25,928 nucleotides of DNA, taken from contig CAAFXE010000015.1 in assembly GCA_900766915.1 (NCBI GenBank), forward strand, positions 1-25,928, in the 5' to 3' direction. Positions 7,595 to 12,913 of this stretch are shown here, in pieces. Origin of the DNA: Lachnospiraceae bacterium (GTDB lineage Bacteria > Bacillota > Clostridia > Lachnospirales > Lachnospiraceae). Positions within the stretch are counted from its first letter, which is position 1, and every line of letters starts with the position of its first letter. A model generated the notes under the pieces. It had not been told where the DNA came from and did no database searches. It saw nothing but the letters and a program-made list of their open reading frames with translations. The position numbers and the translations under genes were made by a program.

Positions 7595-8431
7595 TTATTT
7601 TTTCAACAAAATACGGTTTTCTGTAATCTCGATTTTGCCTTCTTTATAGAGTCTTCCCACTGCACGCTTAAATGCATTTTTACTCATTTTAAATTCTCTC
7701 TTTATGATCTCCGGAGATACTTTATCGTTAAAAGGCAGCACTCCTTCGAACTCTTCGATTACCTGCAGCACATACTGCGCATCTTCATCCATCTGAAGGT
7801 GAGCTTTTCTCCGAATACTAAGATCCAGTTTCCCGTCGGCTTTCACAGCTGTGACACGGGCTTCAATGCGCTCCCCAATCTCATATTCCCCATGAAACTC
7901 TTTTGCAGGGATCAGACCGGAATACTGATCATCCACTGCTACGAAGGCACCGAAGTTTTTGCTGATCTCATAGATCACACCATGAACAGTATCTTCCTTT
8001 TCATAAGGGGAATCTGTTCTTAAATATTCATAGACATTCATGGTTGCACAGAGTCGATTGCTCTTGTCGATGTACATTGCTACCAGCACTTCATCCCCGG
8101 TATGCACCCGTCTTGTCTGCTGCTTAAACGGCAGGAACAAATCCTTTTCCAGACCGCAGTCCAGAAAAGCTCCGATCTTTCCTACTTCTTTGACTGTCAG
8201 CACTGCCATCTCACCCAGTGTCAGTTTTGGCTGGGCTGTGGTGGCAATCAGACGGTCCTTGGAATCTCTGTAGATAAATACTTCCAGCTTGGAGCCGGTG
8301 TCTGTTCCTTCCGGCACCTGTTTCTTTGGAAGTAGTACCTTATCCGGACTTCCTGCCTCCGGTGCAAGATATACGCCAAAATCTACTTTCTTAACAACCT
8401 CAAGTGTCTGTTTCTTTCCTAATTCAATCAT
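7595..8431 (-). CDS. cvfB: S1-domain RNA-binding protein, CvfB/YitL family
   Basis: A 278-aa protein with the layout of CvfB (YitL): tandem S1-like OB-fold domains, then a C-terminal winged helix. The N-terminal part (residues 1-60) is a degenerate S1 fold (VVKKVDFGVYLAPEAGSPDKVLLPKKQVP). The next two repeats (about 70-130 and 145-210) contain KIGAFLDCGLEKDLFLP and NFGAFVAVDDQYSGLIPAKE, the classic S1 pattern. The last 65 residues (EGVLPFNDKVSPEIIKREFKMSKNAFKRAVGRLYKEGKIEI) form the winged helix. In Staphylococcus CvfB binds RNA and affects virulence gene expression; here a general post-transcriptional role is inferred. GAGAGGA precedes the start. The upstream intergenic region is filled by palindromic repeat copy 3. 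Confidence 0.9.
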   Translation of the reverse strand: MIELGKKQTLEVVKKVDFGVYLAPEAGSPDKVLLPKKQVPEGTDTGSKLEVFIYRDSKDRLIATTAQPKLTLGEMAVLTVKEVGKIGAFLDCGLEKDLFLPFKQQTRRVHTGDEVLVAMYIDKSNRLCATMNVYEYLRTDSPYEKEDTVHGVIYEISKNFGAFVAVDDQYSGLIPAKEFHGEYEIGERIEARVTAVKADGKLDLSIRRKAHLQMDEDAQYVLQVIEEFEGVLPFNDKVSPEIIKREFKMSKNAFKRAVGRLYKEGKIEITENRILLKK

Positions 8432-8464
8432 GTTTTTCGTCCTCTCTTATACTTTTAATTTACA

Positions 8465-8634
8465 GGGTAGCCAGGTAGCAGCTCCCCAACTACGCAGGCG
8501 TCGTCGCCCTTAACTAATCTCTAAGAACTACTAATCGCTCGCACGTGTGGGTGCTTCGCGAAGTAGTTCTAAGAGCTGGATTTTCGGGCTCCTTTGGCTT
8601 GACGCTCCGTTGGGGAGCTGCTACCTGGCTACCC
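8465..8634. repeat. Palindromic structured repeat, copy 3 with perfect 26-bp outer stem
   Basis: Complete copy of the element seen at 1-116 and 230-379. Outer arms 8465-8490 and 8609-8634 are perfect 26-bp reverse complements. Inside are GGCG-TCGT-CGCC (8497-8508), a central 14-bp perfect stem (8519-8532 with 8562-8575), a small GCAC/GTGC hairpin (8541-8554), and the conserved GGATTTTCGGGCTCCTTTGG core (8578-8597). Outer-arm sequence is unrelated to that of copy 2, although both copies are self-complementary. It fills the gap between the thioesterase stop (8647) and the cvfB start (8431) and would be transcribed with either gene. Confidence 0.85.
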
Positions 8635-8646
8635 TTCAAATTCCAA

Positions 8647-9357
8647 TTATAATTTACCGCAAAACTCGACAATTGCGTACGTTGTTCCTGCATCATCCTC
8701 CAGGCTGACAATCACTTTATCTCCCTCGGCATGTACTCTTGGATAGATCATATCTCCAAGTAATGCTGATTTTTTGTACTCAGCCCGCATCTGTGCGATA
8801 TGAAAATCCTGAGGCAGATAAGCACCTGCCATTTTTACATATTGTCCGTTATTGACATGATGGTTCGTATCCAGATGATAGACTTCTACCGGAAAGCTTT
8901 TCCGGCTTTCCATCGTTTCCGGAAGGGTGATTTTCCGGTCAGCATATTCCATATCGTATTTTGGTTCCAGCTGATAAAGATTTAAAATTTCATCGTCCAC
9001 TCTGGCAGGTCTTCGGTTTTCGGAGTTTAGATAAGTCCAAAGACTGTTTGCATAAGCAAGGACTCTGCCATCCTCTCCGTACATAATAAAATTACGGCTG
9101 CCAAAGAATCTGTTAAACTCGTATGGCCAGGTTCCTGTCACGATTTTTTCTCCCAGCTTCGGATATTCGTTGACTACGATCTGCCATGCGTTCAGCACCC
9201 ATACACGGTGGAGCGCCTCCAGTGCCTCCATACCATTCCCCAGATCCTCTGACTGAAAGGTACTGCAATCCTGAAAATAGTTTAATACACCGTCTAATGT
9301 TAATCTTTTATCTTCCCCGACCTCACTGAATCGGACTCTGCTGTCCCAAGTATACAT
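8647..9357 (-). CDS. Acyl-ACP thioesterase (FatA/FatB-like)
   Basis: A 236-aa double-hotdog protein that hydrolyses acyl-ACP to free fatty acid plus ACP, linked to membrane lipid supply. The N-terminal hotdog starts YTWDSRVRFSEVGEDKRLTL and contains the long helix LDGVLNYFQDCSTFQSEDLG. The second hotdog carries YHLDTNHHVNNGQYV, the Asp/Asn/His-type motif of bacterial and plant acyl-ACP thioesterases (pattern DxNxHVNN). Length fits bacterial members. The start has AGGAGG seven bases upstream. A TATACT box at 9382-9387 could be its -10, but I see no convincing -35. No terminator is evident after it other than the palindromic repeat, so read-through into cvfB is possible. Confidence 0.9.
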   Translation of the reverse strand: MYTWDSRVRFSEVGEDKRLTLDGVLNYFQDCSTFQSEDLGNGMEALEALHRVWVLNAWQIVVNEYPKLGEKIVTGTWPYEFNRFFGSRNFIMYGEDGRVLAYANSLWTYLNSENRRPARVDDEILNLYQLEPKYDMEYADRKITLPETMESRKSFPVEVYHLDTNHHVNNGQYVKMAGAYLPQDFHIAQMRAEYKKSALLGDMIYPRVHAEGDKVIVSLEDDAGTTYAIVEFCGKL

Positions 9358-9422
9358 GTGTTTCCTCCTGATATATCATTCCCAGTATACACGAAATCCT
9401 GATGACAATTTATGTATCTTTT

Positions 9423-9920
9423 TCAGGAAATAAGCCGACACTCCCGAGCCATATTGTCATTCATCACAATCACTTCACTGTTCCATACTGCCCTAAAACG
9501 TTTCATGCGTTTATCAAATTCTGCTTTTAATGGTGGTAGCCAGGTCTTTTCATGACCTTTTATAACTAAAACAAATTTAAAATTCATTTTTTCATAATCG
9601 GCATTTTTTAGTTCCGGACTAAGTTCCTCATGTCCAGATTTTCTTTTTAAAATTCCTGCCATATAAAGGCTGAAAGAATCTTCAAATTTTTGCAAAATTT
9701 CCTGTACAAATTTTTCATGGTTTATTTCGTTGCCTTCCCGATCCATCGCAGAACTCGATTTCGCCTCAATAAACATCAGCACATATTTGCTTTTATGATA
9801 GATAAACTCCACTGGCTTAATACCATTACAACGATTGAACATTTTGGATACCTCAATTTGAAAGACCTTGTGTTCATCAAATGGTCCAAATATCATACCT
9901 GATTCATTGAATGTCTTCAT
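9423..9920 (-). CDS. Putative nuclease-like partner of the adjacent ATPase
   Basis: A 165-aa protein I do not recognise by family. The segment KPVEFIYHKSKYVLMFIEAKSSS (residues about 35-57, quoted in part: E38, then the E-A-K triplet near 52-54) has the strand-E-x-K arrangement of PD-(D/E)XK nucleases, with Glu38 as a possible first acidic ligand. The rest contains LNHEKF-like and FKFVLVIKGHEK segments with no clear motif. Its ATG overlaps the TAA of the ATPase gene by one base (TAATG), so the two are translated together and probably work as a pair: ATP-driven sensor plus effector. That function is inference. It could instead be an unrelated accessory protein with a chance EAK. The operon lies in the debris of the tRNA-Gln insertion hot spot, the kind of place where phage-defence cassettes accumulate. 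Confidence 0.5.
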   Translation of the reverse strand: MKTFNESGMIFGPFDEHKVFQIEVSKMFNRCNGIKPVEFIYHKSKYVLMFIEAKSSSAMDREGNEINHEKFVQEILQKFEDSFSLYMAGILKRKSGHEELSPELKNADYEKMNFKFVLVIKGHEKTWLPPLKAEFDKRMKRFRAVWNSEVIVMNDNMARECRLIS

Positions 9921-10939
9921 TATCCCATCGCCTTTTTTATTTCTTCATGATAAAGTTCCATAAAAGTTTCTAAGATTGTGTTATTATCCAAATCTTTAAA
10001 ATAATCGTTTTGCTCTAACCGCACTTCCTTTGCACTATCGTCACGATATAAAGAATGAAATAAAATTTCATCACCATCTTCACGTCTTACATCAAAATAC
10101 TTTGCCAGAAAATAGTCATGAGTAGTTACAAATATCTGTACTCCTTCTCTTTGGAGCATTAAAAGCATATCTACGATGGTCGGAATATGTTTCGGGTTAA
10201 TGTTTGCTTCCGGCTCATCCCAAAACAGCACAGCCCCTTCTGTCATAGTTCCATTCTTAATCAATTGCCACAGCAGTGCAATCTTCCTTAGTCCTTCTGC
10301 AACCAGATTAAACTCTAATTTTGCCTGTGTCCCCGGTTTTAAATAAAATCGTTCTTCCGCTACCGTAACTTTTCCTGTACTGATTTTTTGCAGCAATTCA
10401 ATATATTTTTTCCTTTCGCCAGAGTCTTTACCGCAAGAAATATCTACTTTTGCTGCTGCGATAATATCCAGATAAGTATCATCAAATTCGACATTTCCCA
10501 TTTTTACAGCTGATTCCAAATTCCATGCATTCGATAAAATCTCTTTTGCAGGAATAAATACACTGCTCAAATCAACCATCTGCTTTTCCCATTTGGCTTC
10601 TCCTGTAACTTCTGCATCCCATTTACTCGTTTTATTTGTAAACGTCATACCTATGTTTGCAGCATCGGAGAATACCTTCACACTTGCAGTGTTTCCTTTG
10701 CTTTTATCTCTATTGACCAATCGTCTGATATGGGACTGTTCCGGGCGAAATACCATGACCGTTTTATGAGGAAATGAAACGTCTGATTTTGATGCCTGAC
10801 AAGCTGAATACAAAAGCTTCATGATATGTGTTTTTCCCAATCCATTTTCCCCAATCAGGACATTGATTCCTTTACTGAATGGAATTGTCATTTTATCAAA
10901 TACCGTCACATTACTTATCTCTATTTTCGTAAGCGGCAT
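9920..10939 (-). CDS. AAA (ABC/OLD-like) ATPase of a two-gene cassette
   Basis: A 339-aa ATPase of the AAA_15/AAA_21 type, related in layout to RecF/SMC and OLD ATPases. Visible parts: ITKIEISN-like opening strand, Walker A GENGLGKT (30-37), a signature-like NLVAEGLRKIALL (about 211-223), Walker B VLFWDEPEANINP (Asp241-Glu242), and the H-loop histidine in FVTTHDYF (His274). A 90-residue middle insertion replaces the long coiled coil of SMC proteins. Such ATPases commonly sense invaders in two-gene immune systems with a nuclease or toxin; the nuclease-like neighbour supports that by context only. Start at 10939 is chosen because AGGAGG lies nine bases upstream; the ATG six codons earlier overlaps that ribosome site. 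Transcribed from the cargo promoter at 11043-11071. Confidence 0.82.
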   Translation of the reverse strand: MPLTKIEISNVTVFDKMTIPFSKGINVLIGENGLGKTHIMKLLYSACQASKSDVSFPHKTVMVFRPEQSHIRRLVNRDKSKGNTASVKVFSDAANIGMTFTNKTSKWDAEVTGEAKWEKQMVDLSSVFIPAKEILSNAWNLESAVKMGNVEFDDTYLDIIAAAKVDISCGKDSGERKKYIELLQKISTGKVTVAEERFYLKPGTQAKLEFNLVAEGLRKIALLWQLIKNGTMTEGAVLFWDEPEANINPKHIPTIVDMLLMLQREGVQIFVTTHDYFLAKYFDVRREDGDEILFHSLYRDDSAKEVRLEQNDYFKDLDNNTILETFMELYHEEIKKAMG

Positions 10940-11042
10940 AGCATATACCCTCCTCATTGATTTCTTCTATTTTTAATTGTTAACCATTTTTCTCTGTATA
11001 GGCATAATCAACTCGTACAAAAAACTCATGACGATTATCTAT

Positions 11043-11071
11043 AGATTAACACATTCTCCTTTCATCAACAA
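11043..11071 (-). promoter_or_regulatory. Cargo promoter A (ATPase/nuclease pair)
   Basis: Minus strand: TTGTTG (11066-11071), 17-nt spacer, extended -10 TGTTAATCT with hexamer TAATCT at 11043-11048. The same boxes and spacing occur upstream of the MNT genes at 11805-11833 and 12841-12869. The downstream leader (10958-11042) also aligns with the one after promoter B. Confidence 0.7.
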
Positions 11072-11072
11072 C

Positions 11073-11100
11073 AAAAAACTCAGCAGATTTCTCTACTGAG
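11073..11100 (-). terminator. Displaced copy of the tRNA-Gln terminator
   Basis: Stem 11079-11087 with 11092-11100, then six T on the minus strand. Differs by a few bases from the terminator at 11835-11865; the single odd pair is G-T in a minus-strand transcript but C-A in a plus-strand one, so it is functional for minus-strand transcription. It now follows a truncated MNT gene rather than a tRNA. Confidence 0.7.
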
Positions 11101-11303
11101 TCCTTTCGATAAATTTATCCCTTATATCTGAAACAGGAGCTTCTTCTATAATGATGGCAATATCAATATCACTCTCCGAAGTTTCTTCATGCCTTGCGAC
11201 AGAACCATATAAAATAATCTGTGAAATATTATCTGAAAATATCACCCTTAGACCATTTACTAAATCATGAATCATCTCATCACTAAGCATATTGGGGGGG
11301 CCA
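11093..11303 (-). pseudogene. Truncated MNT nucleotidyltransferase (copy 2)
   Basis: The N-terminal half of an MNT-type antitoxin. From the position matching the copy-3 start, it reads LSDEMIHDLVNGLRVIF and then the GSVARHEETSESDID nucleotidyltransferase motif, ending after SDIRDKFIERTQ where the complete copy (12435-12764) continues for about 45 more residues. The last codons and stop are read out of the tRNA-terminator copy at 11079-11100, so the end is a fusion joint. It has no ribosome site of its own. A run of seven C on its coding strand precedes its start and joins it, one base out of frame, to the start of another gene fragment. 102 of 105 bases match copy 3. Probably inactive. Confidence 0.8.
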
Positions 11304-11352
11304 TACATTCACGATGGACTTTTGCTAACGCTTCGTAATATTCCTGATTCAT
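11272..11352 (-). pseudogene. N-terminal fragment of a lost partner gene (probably HEPN-like)
   Basis: A 26-codon frame starting MNQEYYEALAKVHREC, with AAGGAAGGAG eight bases upstream, opens inside the 3' end of MNT copy 1, exactly where the toxin gene starts in MNT-HEPN operons. After about 17 codons it runs into a G7/C7 tract (11294-11300) and then out of frame through MNT copy 2. One extra C would fuse it to MNT copy 2. Its identity as the start of a HEPN-type toxin rests on position, not on a recognisable motif. Confidence 0.45.
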
Positions 11353-11696
11353 ACAGTATTTCTCCTTCCTTATCAACATTTTTAAAATATGCGTACCAAT
11401 TTTTTCTCCATAAACTGTTTATATGGCAGACATACAAAATTTACTATTGCAAAATATCTCACGGCCAACTTTGTGGCTATTCCGGCTAGATCTCCATTAT
11501 ATTTTTGTGCTTCTAGACGATCACTTTTGGTAATGAGAGCTATGTCTATGTCTGAATCTTCTGTATAGTCTCCTCTGGCACAGGAACCATACAAAACAAC
11601 TTCTACCAAATCATCTTTCATTAATGACTTAACTAATTCCGGAACTTCCATTTTAATCTTTTCAATAGTTTCTTCATTCAAAGCTAATTCCTGCAT
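11309..11696 (-). pseudogene. Frameshifted MNT-type nucleotidyltransferase antitoxin (copy 1)
   Basis: Resembles MntA-type antitoxins, which neutralise a HEPN toxin by adding AMP. Residues 37-51 carry the GSX10DXD active-site pattern (GSCARGDYTEDSDID). The open frame stops early at 11382 with MEKKLVRIF. Removing one A from the A6 run at 11400-11405 restores a normal ending, NWYAYFKNVDKEGEILYE, which is the usual C-terminus of this family, and then runs to a stop at 11309. So the gene is either broken, or read through by slippage in the A run. AAGGGGG precedes the start. Only distantly related to copies 2 and 3. Driven by cargo promoter B. Confidence 0.8.
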
Positions 11697-11804
11697 TCCT
11701 ATACCCCCTTTACATTTATTTCTTCTACATTTAAATTATAGACCATTTTTTTGCATAGACATCATCAGCAAACCAAATGATGCACATATATTATCTTTAT
11801 TTAT

Positions 11805-11833
11805 AGATTAACACATTCCCGTTATATCAACAA
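11805..11833 (-). promoter_or_regulatory. Cargo promoter B (MNT copy 1)
   Basis: Minus strand: TTGTTG (11828-11833), 17-nt spacer, TGTTAATCT with -10 hexamer TAATCT (11805-11810). Flanking sequence 11697-11865 aligns with 10941-11100, showing a duplicated promoter-leader-terminator block of about 150 bp. Confidence 0.7.
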
Positions 11834-11834
11834 C

Positions 11835-11865
11835 AAAAAAACTCAGTAGAGATGCTCTACTGAGT
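11835..11865 (-). terminator. Terminator following the tRNA-Gln 3' remnant
   Basis: Perfect 11-bp stem (11841-11851 with 11855-11865; ACTCAGTAGAG / CTCTACTGAGT) and a run of T on the minus strand (seven bases, 11835-11841). It lies nine bases past the discriminator base of the tRNA remnant. Confidence 0.85.
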
Positions 11866-11873
11866 TCCTTAAG

Positions 11874-11921
11874 CAGGGCTACAAGGATTCGAACCTTGAA
11901 ATGACGGAGTCAGAGTCCGTA
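11874..11921 (-). other. Attachment-site scar: 3' half of tRNA-Gln (anticodon CTG)
   Basis: Minus strand reads as the anticodon stem-loop (11904-11920; stem ACGGA/TCCGT, loop CTCTGAC, anticodon CTG), variable region, T arm CAAGG-TTCGAAT-CCTTG (11882-11898), 3' acceptor strand TAGCCCT (11875-11881) and discriminator G (11874), with no encoded CCA. The D arm and 5' acceptor strand are absent; sequence to the right is unrelated. This is the pattern left when an integrase inserts into a tRNA gene and rebuilds the intact gene at the other end. The integrase is 1 kb to the right, so the element extends rightwards past the window, where the complete tRNA-Gln should be. Confidence 0.85.
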
Positions 11922-11938
11922 ATCTCATCCCCATTTTT

Positions 11939-12000
11939 CCTTGAATTATCAAGGTTCGCAAAAGACCAATTTTTCAAATTGACCTATGAATTGACCTATC
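11939..12000. repeat. Candidate integrase arm sites near the attachment scar
   Basis: A small inverted repeat CCTTGA-ATTA-TCAAGG (11939-11954) is followed by two adjacent 12-bp direct repeats, AATTGACCTAT plus one base (11977-11988 and 11989-12000). Short direct repeats flanking the att core are typical arm-binding sites of tyrosine integrases. Assignment is by position only. The rest of 11922-12057 shows no gene. Confidence 0.4.
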
Positions 12001-12057
12001 CATTTTGAAAAGTCGATTTTTACATTTACAAAGCTAAAAAATCACTCTTTTCTGACA

Positions 12058-12450
12058 TTAAATCTTATCCATATATGATTGAACTGTTTGGACAAATAGT
12101 TTGGCACCAATCAATTGTTTTTCAGCTTCTTCCTTCGATGCAATATAAAAATCATCATAATCAGATTTTTCCCGAAGATAAGATGATTCCTTAATAATCT
12201 TTGCCATACTTCTGTCTATTCTTTCAGTTTTTAGAAAAGCCTGTGTGAAATATGCAATCACGCCTGAGTGCTTTGACGAATCATAGCCCTCTGTAATATT
12301 TAAAGCACGCATTGAATGAAAGACCGCATAATATGACCGGTTTAAAGATGTCCTATACTGTTTCATACTCAGATTATCTTCTGATGCCTGCAGCATTTCT
12401 TTTGCACGTTCCAAACGATAATAAGCTAATTCTTTTATGCTACCTTCCAC
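12058..12450 (-). CDS. HEPN-domain toxin of an MNT-HEPN pair
   Basis: A 130-aa, all-helical HEPN protein. The active-site pattern R-x6-H is visible as RSYYAVFH (Arg38 to His45) inside YRTSLNRSYYAVFHSMRALN, followed by KHSGVIAYFTQAFLKT, both typical of HEPN toxins paired with MNT proteins. HEPN toxins of this kind act as RNases that stop growth, and the MNT partner blocks them, in some systems by AMP transfer to a tyrosine near the active site. The start is GTG at 12450, with GAGGGG ten bases upstream, and overlaps the MNT stop by 16 bases. A single-operon toxin-antitoxin pair on the element side of the att scar, so probably stabilising the element. Confidence 0.85.
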   Translation of the reverse strand: MEGSIKELAYYRLERAKEMLQASEDNLSMKQYRTSLNRSYYAVFHSMRALNITEGYDSSKHSGVIAYFTQAFLKTERIDRSMAKIIKESSYLREKSDYDDFYIASKEEAEKQLIGAKLFVQTVQSYMDKI

Positions 12451-12764
12451 AATACAATCCCCTCTTCCTTAATATTCTTATAAAACGGAAGAACATTTCC
12501 CCACTTATCCATCTGTGCTCTTGCAATATCTACAATTGAAAATACTCTGTTAAACTTCATATCCATTTCTGAGTTCCATTCGATAAATCTATCCCTTATA
12601 TCTGAAGCAGGAGATTCTTCTATAATGATGGCAATATCAATATCACTCTCCGAAGTTTCTTCATGCCTTGCGACAGAACCATACAGAATTATTTGCGAAA
12701 TATTCTGTGCAAATATATTTCTTAATCCATCCACTAATTCGCAGATCATCTCTTCATTAAGCAT
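12435..12764 (-). CDS. MNT-type nucleotidyltransferase antitoxin (copy 3, intact)
   Basis: A 109-aa minimal nucleotidyltransferase. The MntA-type pattern GSX10DXD is complete: Gly29-Ser30 and Asp41, Asp43 in GSVARHEETSESDID. The usual ending LPFYKNIKEEGIVLW is present. Predicted to neutralise the HEPN toxin encoded just downstream, with overlapping genes ensuring joint synthesis. AAGGGGGAACATGG precedes the start. Copy 2 at 11093-11303 is a truncated near-identical relative; copy 1 is a distant one. Transcribed from cargo promoter C. Confidence 0.87.
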   Translation of the reverse strand: MLNEEMICELVDGLRNIFAQNISQIILYGSVARHEETSESDIDIAIIIEESPASDIRDRFIEWNSEMDMKFNRVFSIVDIARAQMDKWGNVLPFYKNIKEEGIVLWKVA

Positions 12765-12840
12765 CCATGTTCCCCCTTTCCTTAAATTATTAACTCTTCG
12801 CTTTCCATCTAATCATCCGTAACTATGATTTCTTAACTAT

Positions 12841-12869
12841 AGATTACCACACTTTGAAAACAGCAACAA
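12841..12869 (-). promoter_or_regulatory. Cargo promoter C (MNT-HEPN pair)
   Basis: Minus strand: TTGTTG (12864-12869), 17-nt spacer, extended -10 TGGTAATCT with hexamer TAATCT (12841-12846). Boxes identical to promoters A and B although most of the spacer differs, which points to selection on the boxes. It lies 45 nt past the integrase stop. Confidence 0.7.
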
Positions 12870-12913
12870 TACAAATTCTCCGCCATAGCTTTTTTTAAGC
12901 CGGCTGGTTTCCC

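Noticed and set aside
9382..9410. Full promoter of the thioesterase gene
   Set aside because: A TATACT box exists, but the only TTGTCA candidate is 13 bases upstream of it, too close for a standard sigma-A promoter.
11093..11308. Intact 71-aa nucleotidyltransferase starting MYGPP
   Set aside because: It lacks a ribosome site, starts in a C7 run, and stops inside a tRNA terminator; comparison with the intact copy shows a truncated fragment.
11874..11958. A complete tRNA gene
   Set aside because: Only the anticodon arm, T arm and 3' acceptor strand are present; D arm and 5' acceptor strand are missing.
12058..12764. A novel system in the MNT-HEPN pair
   Set aside because: Motifs and gene overlap fit the known MNT-HEPN toxin-antitoxin class; only its promoter and duplication history are unusual.
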